Assembly: GCF_003952425.1 (NCBI RefSeq)
Contig: NZ_CP034449.1
Coordinates: 2,914,001 to 2,978,000 of the forward strand
Origin: Mesorhizobium sp. M2A.F.Ca.ET.046.03.2.1
GTDB taxonomy: Bacteria; Pseudomonadota; Alphaproteobacteria; Rhizobiales; Rhizobiaceae
Length of the DNA stretch: 64,000 nucleotides
Direction: 5' to 3'
The notes under the pieces were generated by a model, which searched no databases, was not told where the DNA came from, and was given only the letters and a program-made list of their open reading frames with translations. The position numbers and the translations under genes were made by a program. This document shows, piece after piece, positions 1 to 9,119 of the stretch; position 1 is the stretch's first letter; every line of letters starts with the position of its first letter.

Positions 1-24
1 GGTAGCCGCCGGGACCACGCTCGC

Positions 25-822
25 TCAATCGCGAATGATCGCGCAGCTTTCATCCTTCGCCCAATCGGCGAAGCTGAGGTAATAGGCGCGAACATCGCGA
101 TAGCCGGCCCGGGCCGCTGCGGCGGCAGCGAGAGCGGCGCGGCCGCCGCCGTCGCAATGGGTGACAATATGGTCGCCGGATTGGAAACCAGCCTGCGCGA
201 GAAGATCGTGCAATTCCGCCGCCGGCATCAGGCGCGAGCCGTCAAGCAGGTTCGCGTGCGGCAGCAGCCTTGCGCCGGGCAGATGGCCGCCGCGCGCATT
301 GCGGCGCAGGTCTTCGCCTGTGTATTCACCAGCGGTGCGGGCATCGAAGATGCGCACATCACCGTCGAGTTCAGCCTTCAAGGTCTGCCGATCGACGAGA
401 CCGACAGGACCCGCGCCGGGCCTGGCTCGAAAGACAGCCGAGGCGCCGGCTGCCTGGGCCGCCCCCGGCAGGTCGTCGTGTCGTTCGACCGCCGGCCATC
501 CACCGTTCAGGATGAACGCCTTCGCTCCGAAATACTGCAAGATGAACCAGACCCGCGCGGCCTCGGTCATTCGCCCGTCATCATAGACGATGGCCGGCAC
601 TTCCCCATCGACACCGAGTTCGCCAATGGCGCGCTCCCAATAAGCGACGTTCTCGAACGACGTCTCTCCGGCTTTTGCTGCAGCCTCCCACACCTCGATC
701 GGAACGCGGACGGCATTGGGCGCGTGGCCCAAGGAGAAGGCAGCCTGATCGCGCACGTCGAGCAGGCGGAAAGTGGGCAACGTGCTCAGAGCGGACTGTT
801 CGACGACGGGGTCATGGGGCAT
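25..822 (-). CDS. Two-domain sulfurtransferase (rhodanese / 3-mercaptopyruvate sulfurtransferase type)
   Basis: Predicted to transfer a sulfane sulfur from thiosulfate or 3-mercaptopyruvate to an acceptor through a cysteine persulfide. The 265-aa protein has two rhodanese domains (about residues 15-130 and 145-260). Only the C-terminal one has the catalytic loop, Cys223 in HCDGGGRA; the N-terminal loop (YDDGRMT) lacks Cys, as usual in this family. The start at 822 is preferred over 843 because GAAAGG lies just upstream of it. That start lies inside the end of the TetR gene, so the two are probably co-transcribed and coupled. The preferred donor cannot be told from the loop. Confidence 0.85.
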   Translation of the reverse strand: MPHDPVVEQSALSTLPTFRLLDVRDQAAFSLGHAPNAVRVPIEVWEAAAKAGETSFENVAYWERAIGELGVDGEVPAIVYDDGRMTEAARVWFILQYFGAKAFILNGGWPAVERHDDLPGAAQAAGASAVFRARPGAGPVGLVDRQTLKAELDGDVRIFDARTAGEYTGEDLRRNARGGHLPGARLLPHANLLDGSRLMPAAELHDLLAQAGFQSGDHIVTHCDGGGRAALAAAAAARAGYRDVRAYYLSFADWAKDESCAIIRD

Positions 823-1450
823 GGGGGACCTTTCTTTCACCACGGCTTCCCGGCCAGGCTGAAAGCGCGATATCGACCAGACGTCTCAACCTTTCGGTAC
901 AGGCGCCGTCACAGGCTTGCACCGACATTCCTTGCACGAAAGCTCCGTAGAAGCGTGCAAGCGAATCCGTGTCGGTGCCGGTGGCAAGTTCCCCTTCGAC
1001 GACCGCCCTGTCGAAACGTTCGCGTATGGCTTTGATGGCAGCCTCGCGCCTTGCGGTTACGGATTTCGCCACCGTCTCGTTTTCCGCCGCGCATTGAACA
1101 ACCGCTGTCGAGACGATGCATCCGCGCGGATCGTCGGGACGCGAGATGCCGGTCGCGACGTCGTGCAGGTAGAAGGACAAAGCCTCATAAGCGCTCATAT
1201 CGCTCCGTAGCGCGTCCATCCGGGCCTTGCTCTCCCGCTCGGTGGCACGGTCGAGCGCCTGCCTGTACAGCTCCTCCTTGGAGCCGAACGTCGCATAGAG
1301 CGACGGCGGGGTCACGCCCATGGCCGCCGTCAAGTCGGCGATCGATGTTCCTTCATAGCCGTGTTCCCAGAACAGCCGCGCCGCGACATCAAGCCCGACA
1401 TTACGATCCAGGGTCCTCGGCCTGCCCCGTTTTTTTGGAGGCTCGGTCAT
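812..1450 (-). CDS. TetR/AcrR family transcriptional regulator
   Basis: A 212-aa one-component repressor. The N-terminal HTH is clear (about residues 12-60: aliphatic helix, TSIADLTAAMGV, PSLYATFGSKEELY) and is preceded by a basic KKRGRPR arm. The C-terminal ligand domain is typical of the YdhM/NemR-like class that often senses electrophiles. It is transcribed away from the SDR gene at 1539, and the 88-bp gap holds two copies of an AT-rich operator-like repeat. It probably represses both itself and the SDR gene. The sulfurtransferase overlaps its 3' end. The ligand is unknown. Confidence 0.88.
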   Translation of the reverse strand: MTEPPKKRGRPRTLDRNVGLDVAARLFWEHGYEGTSIADLTAAMGVTPPSLYATFGSKEELYRQALDRATERESKARMDALRSDMSAYEALSFYLHDVATGISRPDDPRGCIVSTAVVQCAAENETVAKSVTARREAAIKAIRERFDRAVVEGELATGTDTDSLARFYGAFVQGMSVQACDGACTERLRRLVDIALSAWPGSRGERKVPHAP

Positions 1451-1451
1451 T

Positions 1452-1520
1452 TATATATCGATCCCTATAAAATCTGTTGACAACCATCGACCGGGATTAA
1501 TATATCGATCGCTATTAAAA
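1452..1520. promoter_or_regulatory. Double TetR operator and promoter of the SDR gene
   Basis: Two near-identical repeats sit in the divergent gap: TATATATCGATCCCTATAAAA (split here as 1452-1472) and a copy at 1498-1520 with core ATATATCGATCGCTAT, itself nearly palindromic. A TTGACA -35 box at 1477-1482 lies 17 bp before an ATATAT -10 at 1500-1505 that is buried in the second repeat. Binding there would block the SDR promoter, while the first repeat abuts the TetR start codon. Confidence 0.75.
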
Positions 1521-1538
1521 ATCGCAACGGAGTTGCAA

Positions 1539-2309
1539 ATGTCCGGACGCCTCTCGAACAAGGTCGCACTCGTAACCGGCGGGTCGCGCGGTATCGGGCG
1601 AGCAGTGGCGCTCGCCTTCGCCAGGGAAGGCGCTGCGCTCATCGGCGTGCACTACGCCAGCAACAAGGAAGCCGCGGACGCTACGGTGCGGGATATCGAG
1701 GCACTGGGGACGCGAGCTGTCGCCATCGGCGCGGATTTGCGCGACGCCAAGGCGGCTGCCGACAGCATTGCCGGAGAGTTTAGGGCCGCGGCGCTGGCCG
1801 CGACTGGCAAAGCCGGCCTCGACATCCTCGTCAACAATGCGGGCATCGCGGTGGCAACGCCGTTGGCGCAGACCAGCGAGACCACATTCGATGACCTCAT
1901 GACCATCAACTTCAAGGCGCCGTTCTTCCTGATCCAGGCGCTGGCCAATGACATCCGGGACGACGGACGCATCATCAACATTTCCACCGGCTTCACGCGC
2001 ATCGCAGCGCCGACCCACCCCGCCTATGCGGCGTCAAAGGGAGCTCTCGAAACACTGACGCTGGCGCTCGCTCCCGATTTCGCAAGCCGCGGCATAACCG
2101 TCAATTCGGTCATGCCCGGCGTCACCGACACCGACATGAACGCGGACTGGCTTGCGACGGATGCCCGTGCGGGCGCGGAAGCATTGTCGGTGTTTTCACG
2201 TGTCGGCCAGCCCGCCGACGTGGCAGACGTGATCACCTTCGTCGCGTCAAACGACGCGCGGTGGACGACGGGGCAGTCCATCGACGCCACAGGCGGCGCT
2301 CGGATCTAG
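1539..2309 (+). CDS. SDR family oxidoreductase
   Basis: A 256-aa classical short-chain dehydrogenase. The N-terminal cofactor motif is GGSRGIG (TGxxxGxG type), followed by NNAG and the catalytic YAASK with an upstream Ser in INISTG. Absence of an acidic residue straight after beta-2 (HYASNKEA) suggests NADP preference. The ATG at 1539 is chosen over the in-frame TTG at 1533 because CGGAG sits 6 bp before it. Controlled by the divergent TetR regulator through the double operator. It resembles 3-ketoacyl-ACP reductase-like and sugar-dehydrogenase-like SDRs; the substrate cannot be assigned. Confidence 0.88.
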   Translation: MSGRLSNKVALVTGGSRGIGRAVALAFAREGAALIGVHYASNKEAADATVRDIEALGTRAVAIGADLRDAKAAADSIAGEFRAAALAATGKAGLDILVNNAGIAVATPLAQTSETTFDDLMTINFKAPFFLIQALANDIRDDGRIINISTGFTRIAAPTHPAYAASKGALETLTLALAPDFASRGITVNSVMPGVTDTDMNADWLATDARAGAEALSVFSRVGQPADVADVITFVASNDARWTTGQSIDATGGARI

Positions 2310-2325
2310 CCGCCCTGGGGAGCGT

Positions 2326-2807
2326 CATGCTGGTGGTCCTGCGCCTGCTGCGCCTGCTCGACGATCCGGCGGCGCTGCCCCGCTTGCCGAGCAGGAAATT
2401 CTCTATCGCCTGCTTGCCGGCCCGGACGGCGCCAGGATGCGCCACATCACCTCCAGCCAGGGTCGGGTGGCTCAGGTCGGCCGCGCCATCGCCTGGATCG
2501 GGCAGAACTTCCGGGAGCGATTCAGCATCGAGCAGCTTGCCGCGGAGGTGGGCATGAGTCGAGCCTGCACGAGCATTTTCGCGCGGTGACGGCGATGACG
2601 CCGCTGCAATTCCAAAAACAGCTCAGGCTGCAGGACGCGCGCAGCCTGATGCTGGTCCAGGACATCGATGCGACGACCGCCGCCTTCCGCGTGGGGTACG
2701 AAAGCCCGTCGCAGTTCAGCCGCGAATATCGCCGTCATTTTGGCGAACCGCCGGCGCGCGACATAGCCCGCTTGCGCGCCTCACCGGGCTTGGCGGTGGT
2801 CGCTTGA
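2326..2807 (+). pseudogene. Remnant of an AraC family regulator (broken in several frames)
   Basis: Three successive reading frames give consecutive pieces of one AraC-type protein: [14 protein letters not shown] (about 2340-2380), then [15 protein letters not shown] through AIAWIGQNF and QLAAEVGMS (about 2383-2558), then [19 protein letters not shown] and [15 protein letters not shown] (about 2562-2807). The last piece is the second HTH of the DNA-binding domain. Frame changes fall near 2380 and 2558-2562. The first two thirds of the usual N-terminal ligand domain is absent upstream, since the SDR gene ends at 2309. It is therefore both truncated and frameshifted; sequencing error alone would not explain the missing N-terminus. 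Confidence 0.82.
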
Positions 2808-2841
2808 GTTTCGCCTTGCCGGGGCGCGTTCATGCAGCACC

Positions 2842-2900
2842 AACCAATTGCAAAATAAAATCAGTTGGCCTAGCCTGAACCGATTGCACAACGCAATCGG
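2842..2900. promoter_or_regulatory. Paired operator-like inverted repeats before the RibD-type gene
   Basis: Two elements share the start AACCRATTGCAMAA. The second contains a perfect 8-bp inverted repeat, CCGATTGC-ACAAC-GCAATCGG (2880-2900). The first (2844-2868) has CCAATTG and CAGTTGG arms with one mismatch. The copies are 36 bp apart, upstream of the start at 2931. They look like binding sites of a dimeric regulator that I do not see encoded next to them. Confidence 0.6.
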
Positions 2901-2930
2901 ATCGCGCGAATGCCATGTGAGGAACAGGCA

Positions 2931-3461
<531 letters not shown>

Positions 3462-3482
3462 TCTCGCGACGGTCTCCCGTGA

Positions 3483-4319
3483 TCAGGTGAGCCGGACGAT
3501 CTTGAAGCCCTCGACCTCCTTGACGACCGGATGGTCCTTCCAGCGCTCGACATCATGCAGCACGACGAGCTTCGACAGGTCGCCGCCAAGCTCGTCATTC
3601 ATCTTGTCGATGGTCTTCAGCTGCTCCCAGACGCTGCCCACCGCATTGTTGAGCGGGACATAGACCCCGTCGTGATTGTGCCCGGTGAACTGGCGGCGCG
3701 AATAGACGCAATCACCGGAGATGACCCGGCGACCGGCGTGGGTGTCGACGAGCACGAATTGCTGGCCGATCGTGTGGCCGCTGCCGAGCCGCGCATGGAT
3801 GCCGGGGAAGATGTTGTCCTTGTCGCCGTCGATGAGCGTCACGCGATGCTCGATCGAGGCTTCGAGGGCGGTGCGCAAATTGTCGGGATCGATGATGGCG
3901 GTCAGATGCGCGAAGCGTTTCGGCAGCGCGATCGCCTCGTACCAGGAAAGCAGTTCGCTCTTCTGGATGTGGATATGCGCGCGCGGGAATTCGGCGATCG
4001 AACCCATATGGTCGAAATGCGCATGGGTGACCACGATGTCGCTGATCTGATCGGGCGGGATGTCGAGCGCCGCCAGCATCCGCACCGGCGAGATCCATGT
4101 CGGGATGCCGAACTTCTGCGAGAAGCTGTGGTCGTCCTGCATGAAGCCGGTATCGATCAGCACGTTGCGTTCGCCGTTGCGCGCGAGCACGAAGGAGAAG
4201 GGCAGGTCGACCACGCCGTCATTGTACATGCCGCTGATGAGATCGACCCAGGGCTGTTCCTTGGAGCGCGCATATTCCAGCACAAAGACTTGCCATGTCG
4301 CGGATTGCGGAACGGTCAT
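3483..4319 (-). CDS. N-acyl homoserine lactonase family metallo-beta-lactamase-fold hydrolase
   Basis: A 278-aa zinc hydrolase of the AttM/AiiA-like lactonase group. The dinuclear-metal motif HxHxDH is THAHFDHMGS (about residues 105-114). Further ligands fit LGSGHTIGQ and ISGDCVYS, and the late His in VVLHDVERW. The start is ambiguous between 4325 and 4319; GGAGG is 9 bp before 4319 and only 3 bp before 4325. It is the last gene of the sugar ABC operon, 17 bp after the permease. That suggests the imported compound, or a product of it, is a lactone, although quorum-signal degradation is possible. Confidence 0.8.
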   Translation of the reverse strand: MTVPQSATWQVFVLEYARSKEQPWVDLISGMYNDGVVDLPFSFVLARNGERNVLIDTGFMQDDHSFSQKFGIPTWISPVRMLAALDIPPDQISDIVVTHAHFDHMGSIAEFPRAHIHIQKSELLSWYEAIALPKRFAHLTAIIDPDNLRTALEASIEHRVTLIDGDKDNIFPGIHARLGSGHTIGQQFVLVDTHAGRRVISGDCVYSRRQFTGHNHDGVYVPLNNAVGSVWEQLKTIDKMNDELGGDLSKLVVLHDVERWKDHPVVKEVEGFKIVRLT

Positions 4320-4336
4320 CGGCATTCTCCTCCAAT

Positions 4337-5329
4337 TCAGCTTTCGGCAAGCGAGCGGCCAAGGCTGGCGAGCCCGACCGCGACGATCAGGATGGCGCCC
4401 TGGAACACGAATTGCGAGAAGGTCGGCGCGCCGAAGATGTTGAGCCCGTTGAAGCCGAGCACGATGATGAGCGCGCCGATGAAGGTGCCCAATATGTGGA
4501 ACTCGCCGTCGCGCAGCGTGGCCGACCCGAGGAAGACGGCGGCGAAGGCGGTCAGCAGATAGGAATCGGCGGCATTGGTCGTGCCGCTGCCAAGCCTGGC
4601 GGCCAGCAAGGTTCCGGTAAGCGCCGCGCACATGCCCGAAAGCACGAAGCCGAGGATCTTGATGCGGTCGACATTGATGCCGGCGAGCCGGGCCGCGGCG
4701 GGGTTGCCGCCGACCGCCTGGATCTCCTGGCCGATCGCGGTGCGCTCGACCAGCAACCACAGGCCGCCGAACACCAGCGCCATGAAGATGATCGGGTTGG
4801 GGATGCCGAACAGCCAGCGCCCCAGCGCCAGTTGCAGGAAGGCTTCCGGCACGCCGGAGACGATCGGCACGCCGGCCGAATAGGCAAAGGAGAGGCCGAC
4901 CAGCACGGTGCCGACGCCGAGCGTGGCGATCACCGAATTGACCTTGAGCTTGGTGACGATCAGGCCGTTGACGACGCCGATGAGGGCGCCCAGCGCGAGC
5001 ACGATCAAAACCGCCAACGGGATCGGCATATGGTTTGCCACGATCAGCCCGGTCACGAGCACGCCGTGCAGGCTGGCGGCATAACCGACGGAGAGATCGA
5101 GCTCGCCGACGATCACAGCCATGGTCAGCCCGCCGGCGATGATCATGGCGAGGGATGCCTGGCTCAGCACGTTGATGAAATTATTGTAGGTCGGAAAGGC
5201 GTGCGGCGACAGGAACGAGAAGACGAGGACCATCGCGAGCAGGCCGATGATGGTGCCATAGCGCGCGAAGACCCCCAACGCTGCCCTGGTGCTGGGCGAA
5301 AGCCGTCGCGTGTAGCTGGCGTCACTCAT
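4337..5329 (-). CDS. Ribose-type sugar ABC transporter permease
   Basis: A 330-aa inner-membrane permease of the RbsC/BPD_transp_2 family with about eight to ten hydrophobic segments. It shows the family signatures GELDLSVGYAASL and AVGGNPAAARLAGI (coupling-helix region). The start codon overlaps the ATPase stop as ATGA, indicating translational coupling. Together with the ATPase and the periplasmic binding protein it forms a complete importer. A much longer open frame runs upstream through the ATPase gene but is only a shadow; the real N-terminus is MSDASYTRR. Confidence 0.92.
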   Translation of the reverse strand: MSDASYTRRLSPSTRAALGVFARYGTIIGLLAMVLVFSFLSPHAFPTYNNFINVLSQASLAMIIAGGLTMAVIVGELDLSVGYAASLHGVLVTGLIVANHMPIPLAVLIVLALGALIGVVNGLIVTKLKVNSVIATLGVGTVLVGLSFAYSAGVPIVSGVPEAFLQLALGRWLFGIPNPIIFMALVFGGLWLLVERTAIGQEIQAVGGNPAAARLAGINVDRIKILGFVLSGMCAALTGTLLAARLGSGTTNAADSYLLTAFAAVFLGSATLRDGEFHILGTFIGALIIVLGFNGLNIFGAPTFSQFVFQGAILIVAVGLASLGRSLAES

Positions 5330-6879
5330 GCGGGAACCCTTTCCTCGGTTGCGGCATAGCTTGCCTCGATGATGGCGTTGCGCGTGAGGTCGCGGCCGGT
5401 GAGCTCGCGCACGATCCGACCTTCCGCCATCACCAGGACCCGGTCGCACAGATCGGGGAGCTCGTCCGGTTCGGACGAGATGACGAGCACGGCCATGCCG
5501 AGTCCGGCGAGCTCGCGGATGAGACGGTGGATTTCCCCGCGCGCGCCGATATCGACGCCGCGCGTCGGCTCGTCGAGGATGAGCACCTTCGGCTTCGAGC
5601 GCAGCCAGCGGCCGATGACCACCTTCTGCTGGTTGCCGCCGGAGAGCCGCCCGACCGGCTGTTCCGGCGAACTGGCCTTGATCGACAGGTCGCGGATCGT
5701 CGCCTGCGCCAGCCGCGCCCGCTTGCGCAGGCTGATGAAGGGAAGGACCGGGCTGGCGAGGAGAGGCGTGAGATTGCCGAGGCTTAGGTTGAAGGCGATG
5801 GATTTGCCGAGGAGCAGCCCCTCCGTGCGGCGCTCTTCCGGGACAAGGCCCATCCCGGCGCGCACCGCGCCGGCCGGCGTGCGCGGGACGAACGGCCTTC
5901 CCTCTATCGTCATGGTGCCGGCATGGGGCCCGTCGGCGCCGTAGAGCAGTCGCGCGAGCTCGCTGCGCCCGGCGCCGACAAGGCCGGCGAGCCCGAGCAC
6001 CTCGCCGCGGCGGAGGTCGAAGCTTGCTTCCTCCACGCGCGGCAGGCGGCGCAGGCCCCGCACCGACAGCACGATCTCGCCGCCCGTCGCCTCGCGCGAC
6101 TTGGGCAGCTGTTCGACCGCCCCGCCGACGATCTCCTGGACCAGCCGGCGCCGGGTCAGTCCGGAGCCGTCGAGGACCGCAACAGACCGGCCATCGCGGA
6201 AAACGGTGACGCGGCTGCACAGATCGAGGATTTCGTCCAGCCGGTGCGAGACGTAGAGCACCGCCACGCCCGCCGCCGAAAGCCCCCGGATGATGGAGAA
6301 GAGCTTGCGGCACTCGCCTGCCGAGAGCGAAGCGGTCGGCTCGTCCATGACGATGAGGCGCGCCTTCCACACCAGCGCCCGGGCGATGCTGATCAGCCAG
6401 TTCTCGGCCGTCGACAGGCTCTTGGCCGCGGCATCGAGCGGCGCGGTTATGCCGACGCGCTCGATGATCGGCGCGACGTCCCGCTGGATCGCGCTCCAGT
6501 CGACCAGGCCGAGCCGCGTCGTTTTCTTGGGCAGGCCGAGCATGATGTTCTCTAGCACCGTCATGTCAGGCACGAAGGCGAGCTCCTGATGTATGAAGCT
6601 CATGCCGAGCCCGCTCGCCGCGTGCGGCGACACGATCGCCACCGGCCTGCCCTCGATGGCGATCTCGCCCGTGTCCGGCTGGGTCACGCCGGCCAGGATG
6701 CGGATCAATGTCGACTTGCCGGCGCCGTTGGCGCCGACCAGCCCATGCACTTCGCCGGGCAGCACGGAGAGCGACGCGCCGCGCAGCGCCTGCGCTCCTC
6801 CGTAGGATTTGCTGATCGCATTCGCCGCCACGAACGGCACTGCCGGCGGCGCCGCCATCGCTGTCGGGACTGGGTTCAT
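5326..6879 (-). CDS. Sugar ABC transporter ATP-binding protein (RbsA/MglA type)
   Basis: A 517-aa ATPase with two tandem ABC domains, as in RbsA and MglA. Domain 1 has Walker A GANGAGKST, signature LSTAENW (degenerate LSGGQ) and Walker B LIVMDEPTAS. Domain 2 has a degenerate Walker A (GLVGAGRSE), a proper LSGGNQQK signature and Walker B VLILDEPTRG. This asymmetry is normal for the family. The gene follows the binding-protein gene by 19 bp and overlaps the permease by 4 bp. Confidence 0.93.
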   Translation of the reverse strand: MNPVPTAMAAPPAVPFVAANAISKSYGGAQALRGASLSVLPGEVHGLVGANGAGKSTLIRILAGVTQPDTGEIAIEGRPVAIVSPHAASGLGMSFIHQELAFVPDMTVLENIMLGLPKKTTRLGLVDWSAIQRDVAPIIERVGITAPLDAAAKSLSTAENWLISIARALVWKARLIVMDEPTASLSAGECRKLFSIIRGLSAAGVAVLYVSHRLDEILDLCSRVTVFRDGRSVAVLDGSGLTRRRLVQEIVGGAVEQLPKSREATGGEIVLSVRGLRRLPRVEEASFDLRRGEVLGLAGLVGAGRSELARLLYGADGPHAGTMTIEGRPFVPRTPAGAVRAGMGLVPEERRTEGLLLGKSIAFNLSLGNLTPLLASPVLPFISLRKRARLAQATIRDLSIKASSPEQPVGRLSGGNQQKVVIGRWLRSKPKVLILDEPTRGVDIGARGEIHRLIRELAGLGMAVLVISSEPDELPDLCDRVLVMAEGRIVRELTGRDLTRNAIIEASYAATEERVPA

Positions 6880-6898
6880 GGGTGAAGCGTTGAGGTTC

Positions 6899-7834
6899 CT
6901 ATTTCATGGCGTCCGGATGCTTGGCGATGAAGTCGTCGATAGTGTCCTTGGTGACGAGCACCGCGGGCACCTCCACCGCCTTCGGCGTCCAGTCCGCGCC
7001 GGCCTTGCGGATCTCCGGCAGCAGTTTGATCATATTGTAGCCTTCTGTATAGCTGTCCTGCCAGGCGGTCGCGGTCATGAAGCCGTTCTTGATGTTCTCC
7101 AGCGCCTGCGCGTTGCCGTTGACGCCGTAGACCTTGACGTCGTCGCGGCCCTGCGCCCTGAGCGAGCCGATGGCGCCGATCGCCGGATCGTCCCAGCAGC
7201 CCCAGATGGCGAGATTCTCCTGGCCTGCCGGATGCGAGGCCAGCCAGGCGTTGGCATATTGCGCGCCATCCTCGAAATAGCCGGGGATGCGCACCTCGTT
7301 CTTGGTGACCTTGATGTCGGGATTGGCCGCAAGCGCCTTGTCGAGCTCGACCTCGCGGTTTCGGCAGACCTCACCTGTGTGATAGGTCAGCGCCAGGATG
7401 GAGCCCTTGCCGCCCATCGTCTTCAGCATCAGCTCATTGACCGGCACCACCATCGGCCCGCCCGAGCCATTGGTGGCGGCGACCGAGCTTCCCAGCCCGC
7501 CGCCCCAGGTCACGACCGGGATATTGGCCGACTTGGCTGCCTGCAGCCCGGCCCCGATCGAGGAATAGGGAAACACCATGTCGACGATGGCCGCCGAGCC
7601 GCGCTGCGCGAAATTCTGGATCGCGGCATTGGCCTGGTCGGCGCTACCCGCCGCATCGATGACCGAAACGTCCCAGCCGATCTCCTTGGCGGCGGCCTTG
7701 GCGCCGACGATATAGCGGGCGTTGTTCGCTTCCGTCGCCGAGATCGAGACGATGCCGACCAGCGGCGTGTCCGCCCGAGCGGGAAACGCTGCGGCCGCGG
7801 CCGCCAACGCAGCCCCAATGACTATCCACTTCAT
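6899..7834 (-). CDS. Periplasmic sugar-binding protein of the ABC transporter
   Basis: A 311-aa type-I periplasmic binding protein (RbsB-like). An Ala-rich signal peptide with cleavage after AFPARA is followed by the mature start DTPLVGIVSISATE. It is the first gene of the operon, with a strong AAGGAGGAG ribosome site ahead of the ATG. Residues such as WGCWDD and GVNGN match ligand-contact loops of sugar-binding relatives, but the ligand cannot be named. Expression is probably controlled by the divergent LacI regulator through the palindrome at 7969. Confidence 0.9.
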   Translation of the reverse strand: MKWIVIGAALAAAAAAFPARADTPLVGIVSISATEANNARYIVGAKAAAKEIGWDVSVIDAAGSADQANAAIQNFAQRGSAAIVDMVFPYSSIGAGLQAAKSANIPVVTWGGGLGSSVAATNGSGGPMVVPVNELMLKTMGGKGSILALTYHTGEVCRNREVELDKALAANPDIKVTKNEVRIPGYFEDGAQYANAWLASHPAGQENLAIWGCWDDPAIGAIGSLRAQGRDDVKVYGVNGNAQALENIKNGFMTATAWQDSYTEGYNMIKLLPEIRKAGADWTPKAVEVPAVLVTKDTIDDFIAKHPDAMK

Positions 7835-7968
7835 GATCTCCTCCTTTTGACGTTGCGGCGCCTACCTCGCCGAACCGTTTCGCTAGATTATGCGGATAAC
7901 AACGGCAATCAAGGCAAATTTTCGGGGATTTAGCCTAGACAAAGGCCATTTTGGCGACCAAAACTCAA

Positions 7969-7980
7969 CTAATCGATTAG
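7969..7980. promoter_or_regulatory. LacI-type operator palindrome
   Basis: CTAATCGATTAG is a perfect 12-bp palindrome 11 bp before the LacI start codon, in the gap divergent to the ABC operon. Central CG and this length are typical of LacI-family operators, so autoregulation and control of the transporter are likely. Confidence 0.65.
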
Positions 7981-7991
7981 CTGGGTTCGCT

Positions 7992-9050
7992 ATGGCCACC
8001 ATCAAGGACGTCGCTCGCAAGGCAGAGGTATCGACGGCAACGGTGTCGGCGGTGATTAACGATTCCGCCTATGTGAGCCCGGAATTGCGGGCCCGCGTCC
8101 TGGCCGCCGTCCGTGACCTCAGCTATGCGCCCTCGCTCGCTGCGCGGAACCTGAAGCGCGGGCGCAGCCAGTTGATCGCCCTGGTCGTGGCCGATCTCGC
8201 CAACCCCTTCTTCTCGCGTGTCGTATGGGCGGCGGAAGCGGCGGTCGCCGCCTGGGGCTACTCGCTGCTGATCTTCAACAGCGACGAGAAGCCGGAGGTC
8301 GAGCGTCGCATCCTCGCCCGCGTGCGAACACTCTCCTGCGACGGGGTGATCCTGGTCCCGGTCGGCGACTCGACGGAGCATCTGCAGAACGATCCCGACG
8401 GCAAACCGATCCCAACCGTGCTGTTCGGCCGTACCGTCGCCGATGACAGGTCGGACACGGTGACGATCGACAACATATCGGCCGGCAGGCAGGCGACGGA
8501 ATATCTGCTCGATCTCGGCCATACCCGCCTCGGCACGGTCACCGGCCCGCTGCATGTCACCACCGGGCGTGGCCGCCTCGACGGGATGCTGGCGGCCATG
8601 CGGTCGCGAGGCCTGACGCTTGAATCGCGCTATATACGCTCGGGTGAGTTCCGCGAGGATGCCGCCTATTCGGTGGCGCGCAGCCTGTTGGAACAGCCGG
8701 CGCGGCCAACGGCGCTCTATGTCGCGAGCGGTCTGATGGCGCTCGGCGTGATGCGGGCAGTGGCGGATCTCGGGCTGCGCTGTCCGGGCGACATCTCCAT
8801 CGCTTCCACCGATACCATCCCTGGCATCGGAGGCTTGCGTCCGCGCTTGACGCGCACCGAGCATCCGCTTGTCGACATGACCAACGAGGCGGTCCGGCTT
8901 CTCGTCGATCAGATCAGGCGTGGCGGTCCTGCCGAACCGCGCAACGTCGTCTTCCAGCCTTCACTGGTGGTCGGCGACAGCTGCGCGCCGGTCGTGGCGC
9001 AAACCGTGGCGTCGCCGCCCAGCTCCGACCCAATGACCCCCGCGCCTTGA
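7992..9050 (+). CDS. LacI family transcriptional regulator
   Basis: A 352-aa repressor. The N-terminal HTH begins MATIKDVARKAEVSTATVSAVIN (given here as family context, residues 1-23) with the hinge helix at YAPSLAARNLK. A sugar-binding-like domain follows (ALVVADLANPFF, IDNISAGRQATEYLL, ALYVASGLMALGV). ATG 7992 is chosen because LacI proteins start at this motif; the frame is open 34 codons further upstream but has no homology there. It is divergent from the ABC operon and probably its substrate-responsive repressor. Confidence 0.9.
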   Translation: MATIKDVARKAEVSTATVSAVINDSAYVSPELRARVLAAVRDLSYAPSLAARNLKRGRSQLIALVVADLANPFFSRVVWAAEAAVAAWGYSLLIFNSDEKPEVERRILARVRTLSCDGVILVPVGDSTEHLQNDPDGKPIPTVLFGRTVADDRSDTVTIDNISAGRQATEYLLDLGHTRLGTVTGPLHVTTGRGRLDGMLAAMRSRGLTLESRYIRSGEFREDAAYSVARSLLEQPARPTALYVASGLMALGVMRAVADLGLRCPGDISIASTDTIPGIGGLRPRLTRTEHPLVDMTNEAVRLLVDQIRRGGPAEPRNVVFQPSLVVGDSCAPVVAQTVASPPSSDPMTPAP

Positions 9051-9119
9051 TCCGATCGAGGCTTGCGTTTTCGGGCGGCGCCCATCCCTCGTCTCGACAG
9101 CGGAAAGTCCGCAAGGGCC

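Noticed and set aside
2326..2807. A functional short AraC regulator from the 2586 start
   Set aside because: That frame contains only the second HTH; the first HTH and ligand domain are in other frames or missing.
4337..6370. A 677-codon open frame covering the permease and half of the ATPase gene
   Set aside because: Only the last 330 codons match a protein family; the upstream part is the out-of-frame shadow of the ATPase gene in high-GC DNA.
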